Shown here: positions 1 to 6,362 of the stretch, piece by piece
Layout of the letters: every line of letters starts with the position of its first letter
Numbering within the stretch: the stretch's first letter is position 1
Source: a virus
Length of the DNA stretch: 39,183 nucleotides
IMG/VR virus record: IMGVR_UViG_3300035179_000029
Location: 1-39,183 of that record
Reading direction: 5' to 3' (one strand)
The notes under the pieces: generated by a model
Database searches by the model: none
What the model was told of the DNA's origin: nothing
The model's input: the letters and a program-made list of their open reading frames with translations, nothing else
Translations under genes and position numbers: made by a program

Positions 1-234
1 GCCAAGCTGTCCGCTGACGGTTACCTCTACCTCAGGTCGCTGACCAGTCTGCCGGCGAACGCCAAGCTGTCCGCTGGCGGTGACCTCGACCTCGGGTCGC
101 TGACCAGTCTGCCGGCGAACGCCAAGCTGTCCGCTGGCGGTGACCTCGACCTCGGGTCGCTGACCAGTCTGCCGGCGAACGCCAAGCTGTCCGCTGGCGG
201 TGACCTCTACCTCGGGTCGCTGACCAGCCTGCCG
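1..234 (+). repeat. Tandem 60-bp coding repeats, about four units
   Basis: Units start at 1, 61, 121 and 181, with near-identical 60-bp sequence; the last is degenerate. Substitutions are few and mostly change Tyr/Asp or Arg/Gly at fixed positions. The array continues the three units at 39001-39180. Confidence 0.95.
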
Positions 235-333
235 GACGGCGAGACGATGGAGTCAATCCGCAAGGCTGCAAAGGACCGTTGGCAACAGAAGAAAGAGGCG
301 GCAGAGGAAGCGCGCAAGATGGTAGGGGGCTGA
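1..333 (+). CDS. Leucine-rich-repeat protein, C-terminal part (start is at the other end of the window)
   Basis: Open from the first base to TGA at 331-333, with no start inside. It encodes about four 20-residue repeats of the type GGYLDLRSLTSLPANAKLSA, then a charged helical tail (about 33 residues, rich in K, E, R and A). The repeats keep regularly spaced Leu residues, as in a leucine-rich-repeat or related solenoid. The N-terminal part is at 38690-39183. Joining 39163 to 1 keeps the frame and gives about 268 residues, but the repeat number at the junction is uncertain. Such short LxxLxxL proteins are common in metagenomic phages and usually have no assigned role. A binding solenoid is an inference. 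Confidence 0.75.
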   Translation, partial: AKLSADGYLYLRSLTSLPANAKLSAGGDLDLGSLTSLPANAKLSAGGDLDLGSLTSLPANAKLSAGGDLYLGSLTSLPDGETMESIRKAAKDRWQQKKEAAEEARKMVGG

Positions 334-334
334 C

Positions 335-580
335 ATGAGCATCCGCCAAGCGCCCCCTGTTGAAGCCGCCGAGCGCGTCGCCCTGCGCCGCTGGCTCAGG
401 GGCAAGGGCATCCGCCCCGCCAAGGGCACGCGCTCCATGGACACGCAACGGCTCATGATCCAGGTGCACAGGGCAGGCGGAGAACCCTGCGCCATCGTGC
501 GCCAGGCGCGCCGAGAGGTCGCAGCCAAGAGGAAGGCGACTCAGCTCCTACTGAACAGGGAGGCAGGCAATGGATCGTGA
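335..580 (+). CDS. Small basic protein of unknown function, 81 aa
   Basis: Starts one base after the stop of the repeat gene and overlaps the next gene by 11 bp, so it lies in an operon with both. The protein is strongly basic (many Arg and Lys) with no Cys, membrane segment or motif that I recognise. The middle is predicted helical (VALRRWLRGKG, then IVRQARREVAAKRKA). A small nucleic-acid-binding role would suit its charge but nothing specific shows it. Confidence 0.65.
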   Translation: MSIRQAPPVEAAERVALRRWLRGKGIRPAKGTRSMDTQRLMIQVHRAGGEPCAIVRQARREVAAKRKATQLLLNREAGNGS

Positions 581-824
581 AGCAATGGCAGCCATGCTCA
601 CCACTCAGCCAGGCCGCCCGCAGAAGCCAGCGCGATCAGGCTTCGGACGCACGCTCGCACAGGCACAGAAGGCCAAGGGACTAAGGGACGTGGACGTCGC
701 GTTGATCTGCAACGTGCAGCCGAACACGGTAGCACGCTGGCGACGTGGGGAGCGCGTGCCGTGCGTGCTCGAGCAGGAAGGGATACTTGCCAGGCTCAAG
801 CGAGCGAGGAAGCAGAGGCGATGA
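570..824 (+). CDS. Small XRE/Cro-type helix-turn-helix protein, 84 aa
   Basis: Residues about 25-65 look like a Cro/CI-type HTH: a helix with LAQAQKAKGL, then DVDVALICNVQPNTVARWRRGERVP, where the NTVARWRRGE stretch fits the recognition helix and following turn. Such proteins are phage transcription regulators. The C terminus is basic (LKRARKQRR). It overlaps the upstream gene by 11 bp. The structured, mostly non-coding gap just downstream could hold its operator. Family assignment is by eye; the target is unknown. Confidence 0.7.
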   Translation: MDREAMAAMLTTQPGRPQKPARSGFGRTLAQAQKAKGLRDVDVALICNVQPNTVARWRRGERVPCVLEQEGILARLKRARKQRR

Positions 825-1026
825 ACTGCGGGCGGGTGTTGGATTTCCCTGCGGCAGAAAGTGCCGCGGGTATTTCCTGCGCTGGATTTCCCCACACTTC
901 GGAAGTTTTTCGGGGCGCGCAGCGCTGCATGGGTCCTTCCGCGCATACCCCTAAAGAGGGGCGCACCAAACCCTCAATTAGGGGGATTGTCTTATTTCCT
1001 CGGCACCCGGCCGGCGGGGGTGGCGC
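825..1026 (+). other. Gap with two hairpins and repeated ATTTCC boxes
   Basis: No convincing gene. A frame starting at the ATG overlapping the previous stop (821-1039, 72 codons) exists, but its third-position GC is lower than in neighbouring genes. Visible structure: an inverted repeat GCGGCA-gaaag-TGCCGC at 851-867, a hairpin CCCCT-AAAG-AGGGG at 948-961, and ATTTCC at 843, 872, 886 and 994. It precedes the small-terminase/terminase block and follows a small HTH gene, so an operator, promoter or packaging-site role is plausible but unproven. Confidence 0.4.
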
Positions 1027-1233
1027 TTGGAGCCGCTGAGCCCGCGCGCCCTGGTCGCTCTCCTGCAGAAGACGGAGCCCGGGAAGCCTCTCACCCTGGC
1101 CGACGTGAGGGCGGACGTGGACGCTGGAGCCTCCACGGACAGCCGCGGCCGGCTGGACCTTGTTCGTTACGCGGCCTGGCTGCTGCGGCGGCATGGATAC
1201 CCGGGCGAGTCCCCGGGAGATCGGGACACATGA
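1027..1233 (+). CDS. Candidate small terminase / DNA-binding protein, 68 aa
   Basis: TTG start at 1027 after a G-rich stretch; no better start is nearby. The protein resembles the first 70 residues of the large terminase encoded at 1733. Both have an S-[PA]-R-A segment, then a PG pair, then a Gly followed by a Leu-rich stretch ending Y-[AV]-A-W-L. The arrangement directly upstream of the terminase suggests a small terminase subunit or terminase-associated DNA-binding domain. No classical HTH assignment is possible by eye, and the start codon is uncertain. Confidence 0.5.
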   Translation: MEPLSPRALVALLQKTEPGKPLTLADVRADVDAGASTDSRGRLDLVRYAAWLLRRHGYPGESPGDRDT

Positions 1234-1246
1234 GGAGGCCTTCCCG

Positions 1247-1510
1247 ATGGAGCCGATAGAATTCCCCGAGCAGAACGTGGTCTTCGCCAAGGACCAGCCA
1301 GAGTATCTTCCGCTGCCGGCCTTCCGAAGCGAGGATGGCCAGGTCGTGAGCTGCTGGCGACTCTCCGCAAGGGAGCGCTTCCGGGTCCTCTTCCAGGGCC
1401 GTCTCTGGATCACTCTCTTCACCTTCGGCCGTCCCCTTCAGCCCTTGCTTCCCTCAATAGATCCGCCTTTTATCGGGGTTAGTTTGCCGGAGGAGAGACT
1501 GGCCGAATGA
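1247..1510 (+). CDS. Conserved phage hypothetical protein, 87 aa
   Basis: ATG at 1247, preceded by a good GAGGAGG Shine-Dalgarno site at 1233-1238. The N terminus (IEFPEQNVVFAKDQPEYLPLPA) and the centre (SCWRLSARERFRVLFQGRLWITLFTF) match a short family that I remember as widespread in phages and prophages without known function. The conserved E-R-x-R-x-L-x-G-R-L-W core with hydrophobic flanks might contact a membrane or another protein. It overlaps the next gene by 4 bp. Confidence 0.75.
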   Translation: MEPIEFPEQNVVFAKDQPEYLPLPAFRSEDGQVVSCWRLSARERFRVLFQGRLWITLFTFGRPLQPLLPSIDPPFIGVSLPEERLAE

Positions 1511-1740
1511 CTCCCGGCTTTCACAAGCCCCCGCAGCGGCGCTACCGCGGGCGCCGCTGGAATGGGATGGCGCCTTCCCCGGCGTCCATCGCCTCTGCGC
1601 TACCGACCACGCCGGCCCGCTGCCTTCGCTGCCGGCGGTGGTTCCCGTCCCTCGGAAAGCAAAACCGGGTTTGCCTGTCCTGCAAGAGCTCCGAGGACTG
1701 GCGCCACGCGGTCCTCGAGTATCGGGCGCACCATGCCTGA
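1507..1740 (+). CDS. Small zinc-ribbon-like protein, 77 aa
   Basis: ATGA overlap with the gene before and an 8-bp overlap with the terminase gene after. Residues about 38-60 contain two CxxC pairs (CLRC and CLSC) 15 residues apart, the spacing of a small treble-clef or zinc-ribbon fold. The N terminus is basic (PPQRRYRGRRW). Its place directly before the terminase suggests a packaging or endonuclease-accessory role, but it lacks an HNH catalytic motif. Function unknown. Confidence 0.65.
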   Translation: MTPGFHKPPQRRYRGRRWNGMAPSPASIASALPTTPARCLRCRRWFPSLGKQNRVCLSCKSSEDWRHAVLEYRAHHA

Positions 1741-3988
1741 CCGCGGCCCCACCCTCGACCCCAACAACCTTTCCGCCCGCGCGGCGGCCCGGGTCATAAA
1801 CGCGGCCTGGCCCGGGACGATCTCGCGCCAGCAGATCCAGCGGCATCTCCAGTCCGCCAAGTTCAACCTGCGTGGCGGAAAGGGCGGACTGCACCTGCTG
1901 TATTACGTCGCCTGGCTCCGGCGCCTGCTCAAGGACGGTCAGCGGCTCAGGCGCGAGCGCGATCCCCGGAGCCAGTCCCAGCGGATGCGCGAGCGCGACC
2001 GGGCCGCCCGGGACATCGGCCCGATCCCTGCGCTGAAGAATCCCGCCCGGCGGAAGTCATGCCGGGTGGATCTGCCGCGGTTCCTGAAGACCTTCATGCC
2101 CGAAAGCTTCCCCCTGCCCTGGAGCGGCGACCATCTTCATGTCCTCGCGCGGACGCAGTCGGCGCTCCTGGAGGGCGGGCTCTTCGCGGAGGCCGTCTAT
2201 CGCGGGTTCGGGAAGTCCACGCTGGCCGTGGGGGCGGCCATCTGGTGCGCCTGCTACGGCCACAAGAAATACATTCCAATCGTGAGCGCCGACAAGAAGG
2301 CGGCGGAGGACATAATCTCCGACATCCAGGCGGAGTTCGAGGAGAACGATCTGCTGCTCCAGGACTTCCCCGGCGCCTGTTGGCCGATGCGTTGCCTGGA
2401 GGGCATCTCGCACCGCTGCCGCGGCCAGATGAGCGCGGGCCGGCGGACGCAGGTCGAGATCAAAACGGACACTCTGGTCCTGCCCACGGTGGCCGAGGCG
2501 GACGGCTCGCCGGCGGTTTCCTCCGGGGTGATCCTCCGGGCCTTCGGGTTCGGCGGCCGGATCCGGGGCCTCCGCCACCGGCGGAAGGACGGGACGGTGG
2601 TCCGTCCGGACTGCGCCATCCTGGACGATCCGCAGACCGACGACTCCGCCCGGAGCCCCAGCCAGTGCGACACGCGCGAGCGGGTCATCACCGCCGCGAT
2701 CCTGGGGCTCTCGGGGCACCGGCGGGCCATGTCCGCGGTGATGCCCTGCACAGTCATACGCAAGGGCGACCTGATCGACCGGTTCCTGGACCCCGCCCGG
2801 CATCCGGAATGGCAGGGGGCCCGGCTTCCGATGGTCAAGGCCTGGCCAACAGGCCATGAGGAGTTCTGGATCCGCCGCTACGCGGTGCTCCGGAAGGCCC
2901 AGCTGACCGATGTGCAGGGCGGCCAGCAGGAGGCCCACCGGCGGGCGACGGCGCTCTATGCCGCCAACCGGGCGGCCATGGATGCCGGCGGGGCGGTTTC
3001 CTGGCCGGAGTGTGTCGGCCCGGGCGAGCTTTCGGCCTTGCAGCACGCCTACAACCTCCTGATCGACCGGGGCGATCGGGTATTCCTGGCGGAATACCAG
3101 CTCGAGCCGATGGACGAATTCGAGAGCATCGAGCCGCCGCTCGAACCCGGGGAGATCGTCCGGAAGCTGAACGGCCTGGATCGCTTCCAGGTGGAACACG
3201 GCGCCGGCGCCGTGGTGGCCTTCGTGGACCTCGGCAAGGTGACGCACATTCACTGGGATACATGCTGGTTCGCGGACGGGTTTTCCGGCGGGCTGCTCGA
3301 TCGCGGCGTCCGGCCGCTGGCCCGGACGGTCCGGGGCGGGGTGGAGGCGGCCATCTACGCCCGGCTGACGGAAGTAACCGAGCATATCTGCGGCCGGCGC
3401 TACCAGGTGCCCGGCGGCGGCGAGCTCCGCTGCTCGCTCTGCGTGGTCGACTCCGGCTGGCAATCGCGGACGGTCTATGCTTTCTGCCGGCAGAGCCCGC
3501 ACGCCGCGGTGCTCGCGCCGTCCAAAGGCATCGGCGGCGAGGTCGAGCTGCGGCCGCCGCGGCTCTGCCCCAAGCGCGACCAGGGCGACGGCTGGTATCG
3601 GGCCTGGACCCGGAGCCGGGAGGCCCGGATCCTCTACTACAACACCGACCGGTGGAAGACCTTCACGAACGAACGGCTGCGGACGGGGCTCGGGGGCCGC
3701 GGTTGCTTTAGCCTGTGGGGCAAGCGGCCGGAGGAGCACCGGGACTTCGCCGACCAGATCACCGCCGAGCGGCCGAGGAGCAAGCAGACCAAGTGGGGCG
3801 ACGTGATCGCCAAGTGGGAGTGCCTGCCCGGCCGGGAGAACCACTACTGGGACTGCCTGGTGGGCTGCCACGTGGGGGTGGCGACTTTGGGCGTGGCGCT
3901 GGACAAGGAGATCGGGGGCGGGGTGGGGCCGGAGGACAAGCCGCTGCGGCTGTCGGAGCTCCAGAAACAGAAAGCGAAGGGCGGGTGA
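1733..3988 (+). CDS. terL: Phage terminase, large subunit (packaging ATPase/nuclease)
   Basis: Drives ATP-dependent packaging of DNA into the prohead through the portal and cuts the concatemer. The ATG at 1733 overlaps the previous stop and gives 751 aa, long for the family. ATPase domain: Walker A-like RGFGKST at residues 157-163 and Walker B ILDDPQTD with Asp298-Asp299. The C-terminal RNase H-like nuclease has likely metal-binding Asp499 (AFVDLGKV), Asp573 (VVDSGW) and Asp707 (YWDCLVG). The first ~75 residues form an extra DNA-binding-like domain resembling the 68-aa protein encoded at 1027. The C terminus (KPLRLSELQ) is repeated at the start of the next gene. Upstream starts in the same frame are shadowed by the zinc-ribbon gene. 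Confidence 0.93.
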   Translation: MPDRGPTLDPNNLSARAAARVINAAWPGTISRQQIQRHLQSAKFNLRGGKGGLHLLYYVAWLRRLLKDGQRLRRERDPRSQSQRMRERDRAARDIGPIPALKNPARRKSCRVDLPRFLKTFMPESFPLPWSGDHLHVLARTQSALLEGGLFAEAVYRGFGKSTLAVGAAIWCACYGHKKYIPIVSADKKAAEDIISDIQAEFEENDLLLQDFPGACWPMRCLEGISHRCRGQMSAGRRTQVEIKTDTLVLPTVAEADGSPAVSSGVILRAFGFGGRIRGLRHRRKDGTVVRPDCAILDDPQTDDSARSPSQCDTRERVITAAILGLSGHRRAMSAVMPCTVIRKGDLIDRFLDPARHPEWQGARLPMVKAWPTGHEEFWIRRYAVLRKAQLTDVQGGQQEAHRRATALYAANRAAMDAGGAVSWPECVGPGELSALQHAYNLLIDRGDRVFLAEYQLEPMDEFESIEPPLEPGEIVRKLNGLDRFQVEHGAGAVVAFVDLGKVTHIHWDTCWFADGFSGGLLDRGVRPLARTVRGGVEAAIYARLTEVTEHICGRRYQVPGGGELRCSLCVVDSGWQSRTVYAFCRQSPHAAVLAPSKGIGGEVELRPPRLCPKRDQGDGWYRAWTRSREARILYYNTDRWKTFTNERLRTGLGGRGCFSLWGKRPEEHRDFADQITAERPRSKQTKWGDVIAKWECLPGRENHYWDCLVGCHVGVATLGVALDKEIGGGVGPEDKPLRLSELQKQKAKGG

Positions 3989-4176
3989 GCCCCGAGGAAG
4001 AGAAGGCCCTGCGGCTCTCGGAGTTGCAGGGCAAGAACAAGGGGCTTCTCTGCCCTCAGTGTCACTCCGTTCTCTCGGACGTAGTTCAGACCTGGAAAAC
4101 AAATGGCGCCATCCGCCGGGCGCGAATCTGCCGGCACTGTTCAACGCGCTGGGACACCACGGAAAAGGCAAACTGA
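3985..4176 (+). CDS. Zinc-ribbon protein resembling the NrdR N-terminal finger, 63 aa
   Basis: GTG start at 3985 overlaps the terminase stop (GTGA). Two Cys pairs, CPQC and CRHC, with IRRARICRHCSTRWDTTE between and after them, closely follow the zinc ribbon of NrdR-type and Ogr-like proteins (IRRRRxCxxCxxRFTTxE in NrdR). There is no ATP-cone domain, so it is not NrdR itself. It may bind DNA or a terminase or RNA-polymerase partner. The first residues (KALRLSELQ) repeat the terminase C terminus. Confidence 0.7.
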   Translation: MSPEEEKALRLSELQGKNKGLLCPQCHSVLSDVVQTWKTNGAIRRARICRHCSTRWDTTEKAN

Positions 4177-4188
4177 AAGGAGCCTTCG

Positions 4189-4329
4189 ATGATTAGTGCT
4201 TTCAATTATGTTTCCAAGCGGAGTTCGATATTGGGTGAACTCCTGTATCGTCGGCCGCAAAGAGGATGGACAAGTGGACAAAAGCTACGTGTTGCTGACT
4301 GGGGAATGAGTTCCGGAAACTCGCAGTAA
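4189..4329 (+). CDS. Small ORF, 46 aa, unknown
   Basis: ATG at 4189 is preceded by a strong AAAGGAG site at 4176-4182. The frame runs 46 codons to TAA at 4327. Composition is less GC-rich than neighbouring genes (e.g. AAT TAT GTT, TCG ATA TTG). The peptide is basic, with RRPQRGW and a Ser/Gly-rich end, and has no membrane segment. It is supported mainly by its ribosome-binding site and spacing; it could be a recent arrival. Confidence 0.45.
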   Translation: MISAFNYVSKRSSILGELLYRRPQRGWTSGQKLRVADWGMSSGNSQ

Positions 4330-4339
4330 TGCGAATTCC

Positions 4340-4361
4340 GCGCCTTTCGGGCGGTTTTCTC
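4340..4361 (+). terminator. Weak terminator-like hairpin
   Basis: The sequence around GCGCC-TTTC-GGGCGG can form a short stem with one mismatch, followed by TTTTCT. It lies right after the 46-aa ORF and just before a promoter, as expected for the end of the packaging operon. The stem is short, so termination may be partial. Confidence 0.4.
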
Positions 4362-4391
4362 TTGACCTGGCCGGAACTTTCGGGCTAAAGT
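4362..4391 (+). promoter_or_regulatory. Sigma70-type promoter in the gap before the head genes
   Basis: TTGACC (4362-4367) and TAAAGT (4386-4391), 18 bp apart. Transcription would start near 4398. Either the head operon or a short RNA ending at the terminator at 4509-4551 would be made. Confidence 0.5.
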
Positions 4392-4397
4392 ATCTTG

Positions 4398-4551
4398 AGA
4401 GGCGCAAGGTTCACGGGCGGGAGGTCAGGACCATGAGGTAGCGGACGGGCCAGGGTCAGCGCGCTCGGGTCGCTCCCGGAAGCGGCTGAAGACATCCGAA
4501 TAAGTTACGCGGGCCGGTTGGGGCCAACCCCTCAACGGCCCGCTTTCTTTT
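4398..4551 (+). ncRNA. Possible small RNA between promoter and terminator
   Basis: About 150 nt lie between a promoter and a strong terminator with no open frame longer than a few codons; the only ATG (4432) is followed at once by a stop. It is not a tRNA or a tmRNA that I recognise. It could be a phage regulatory RNA, an attenuated leader of the head operon, or the packaging site region. Confidence 0.35.
4509..4551 (+). terminator. Strong rho-independent terminator/attenuator before head operon
   Basis: GCGGGCCG pairs with CGGCCCGC, continued by GTTGGGG with CCCC-CAAC (one bulged T), and is followed by TTTCTTTT. It lies 37 bp before the first head gene, so either it ends a short RNA or it attenuates transcription into the head genes. 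Confidence 0.8.
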
Positions 4552-4587
4552 CGGCCCTGGCCCGTCGCTCCTCAGCCGGAGAAACGA

Positions 4588-4827
4588 ATGGCGCTTACTG
4601 CGGCCCAGCGGGTCGAGGCTCTCAAGGAAGCCATCGACGCGAAAATATCGGGCGGCGCGGTCAAGGCCCTGACCTTTCCGGACGGCAAGAGCTTGCAGAA
4701 TATGACCCTTGAAGAGTTGGAGAAGTCGCTGGTCTTCTGGGAAGGCCGCGCGGCGGAGGACGCCGCCGCCGCCGCCTCGCCCCGCGGGCTCCGGATCAAC
4801 TCCATCCGGCTCGGGGGCACGCCATGA
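4588..4827 (+). CDS. gpW-like head-tail joining protein, 79 aa
   Basis: Small helical protein followed immediately by the portal gene, the place of gpW-type proteins in lambda-like phages. The segment VKALTFPDGKSLQNMTLEELEKSLVFWEGR matches the family pattern: a beta turn with a short G-[KR] hairpin, then a helix with LxxLExxLxxxE. In lambda, gpW plugs the portal after packaging and makes the surface for the next head protein. It overlaps the portal gene by 4 bp. Confidence 0.75.
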   Translation: MALTAAQRVEALKEAIDAKISGGAVKALTFPDGKSLQNMTLEELEKSLVFWEGRAAEDAAAAASPRGLRINSIRLGGTP

Positions 4828-6353
4828 TCAAGGCCCGGCGCCTCCCCCGCAAGGCCGCCGCCGCGGCGCGGGAGACCATCCGGCTCTCAGACCACGCCCA
4901 GCAGCTCGCGGACGCCTCGCGCTTCGACCGGCGGATCAAGAGCATCGTCCGGGCCACCTACGACGGGGCGCAGATCACGGACCGCACCGAAAACCTTTGG
5001 GCCAACGCGACCGGCCGCAGCGCCGACGCGGAGGCCACGCCGGGCGTGCGCGCCACGCTCCGGAACCGCTGCCGCTACGAGTCCCGGAACAACAGCTACT
5101 GCCGCGGCATCCTGGACACCCGGGCGATGGACACGGTCGGGCGCCTGCCGCGGCTGCAGCTCCTCGCCGGCGAGCCTGACTACACCGACCGGAAGGAGCG
5201 GGACTATCGGGAGTGGGCCCGCGAGGTCCGGCTCGGGGAGAAGCTCCGGCTGGCCATGAACCAGCGCGGGGACTCCGGCGAGGCCTTTCTCGAGATCGTC
5301 ACCGACCTGAAGCTGCGGTCCGCCGTCAAGCTGAACGTTGTTTTGATCGAGGCCGACCGGATCACGGGCCAGATGGACAGCTTCAGCAACCCGCTCTACA
5401 GCGACGGGATCCTTTACGACGAGAACGGCAACCCCGTTTCCTATGATGTGCTAGACTACCACCCGGGCGGCGGCGTCCCGCTGACCGGGTTCGGCAGTTA
5501 CCGCCGGGTGCCGGCCTCCGGGATGCTGCATTTCTTCCGGCAGACCCGCCCGGAGCAGCGGCGCGGGGTGCCCGACATCGCGCCGGCCCTGGTCCTCTTC
5601 GGGATGCTCCGGCGGTTCCGGCTGGCCACCCTGAATGCGGCCGAGACGGCGGCCGCCGTCGCCTGGATGCTGGTGTCCAAGGGCCAGCAGGTGGAGCCCG
5701 TCAATGTCGATCCCATGGACGTGATCGACCTGAGCATGGGCTCGGGCGTCACGGCGCCGAGGGGGTGGGGCATCGAGCAGATCGACTCGAAGCAGCCCGC
5801 CACAACCCACGTCGAGTTCGTCCGCTCCACGATCAACGAGGCCGCGCGCTGCGTTTCCATGCCCCTCAATGTCGCCCTGTGCGACAGTTCGCGCTACAAC
5901 TACGCCAGCGGCCGGCTTGACCACCAGACCTACTTCCGGGCCATTGGGATAGATCGATCCGAGATCGGCGACGTGATCCTCTCCCCGCTCTATCGCGCCT
6001 GGGACCGGGAGTACCGGTTCACGCCCGGCGCCGCCGTGAATCCCCAGGGAGCGGACCTGCCCGACTTCTGGGAGTGGTTCTTCGACGGCTTCGAGCACGT
6101 GGATCCGGGCAAGGAATCCGGCGCCGACGACACGCGCCTGAAGAACCTGACCGACACGCCCCAGGACATCTACGCGCGCAAGGGCCAGGACTGGCGCGCG
6201 GGCTTCAAGAAGATCGCCGAGGCCCGCGCCCTGGCCGAAGAACTGGGCATCCCCTGGCCGGAGAAGGCGGCGCCCGCCCCGGTCCCGGCCGTCGTGCCTG
6301 CCGATGACGGCGACGAACCCGCGGCGGATTCCGACAAACCGACAGCGGAATAG
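4824..6353 (+). CDS. Portal protein, lambda family
   Basis: The dodecameric portal is the DNA channel at one head vertex and the docking site for terminase and connector. The 509-aa length fits the lambda gpB family. Recognisable segments are the early RNRCRYESRNNSYCRGILDT region (residues 90-110), GDSGEAFLEIV, and IEADRI, then the clip/stem with FRQTRPEQRRGVPDIAPAL and the late YASGRLDHQTYF. The tail is Ala/Pro/Glu-rich. It starts 4 bp before the gpW-like stop and lies 9 bp before the protease-capsid gene. Confidence 0.93.
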   Translation: MIKARRLPRKAAAAARETIRLSDHAQQLADASRFDRRIKSIVRATYDGAQITDRTENLWANATGRSADAEATPGVRATLRNRCRYESRNNSYCRGILDTRAMDTVGRLPRLQLLAGEPDYTDRKERDYREWAREVRLGEKLRLAMNQRGDSGEAFLEIVTDLKLRSAVKLNVVLIEADRITGQMDSFSNPLYSDGILYDENGNPVSYDVLDYHPGGGVPLTGFGSYRRVPASGMLHFFRQTRPEQRRGVPDIAPALVLFGMLRRFRLATLNAAETAAAVAWMLVSKGQQVEPVNVDPMDVIDLSMGSGVTAPRGWGIEQIDSKQPATTHVEFVRSTINEAARCVSMPLNVALCDSSRYNYASGRLDHQTYFRAIGIDRSEIGDVILSPLYRAWDREYRFTPGAAVNPQGADLPDFWEWFFDGFEHVDPGKESGADDTRLKNLTDTPQDIYARKGQDWRAGFKKIAEARALAEELGIPWPEKAAPAPVPAVVPADDGDEPAADSDKPTAE

Positions 6354-6362
6354 GAGAACCCC

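Noticed and set aside
1-234. CRISPR-like array (60-bp direct repeats)
   Set aside because: The repeats have no unique spacers; they are in-frame coding repeats of a protein.
821-1039. 72-codon frame beginning at an ATGA overlap
   Set aside because: Codon-position GC is unlike real neighbours and it covers two inverted repeats; kept as a structured gap.
2057-4171. Very long minus-strand open frame opposite the terminase
   Set aside because: It mirrors the codon structure of a GC-rich real gene. No start signal or family pattern; same for the long reverse frame at 5451-7397.
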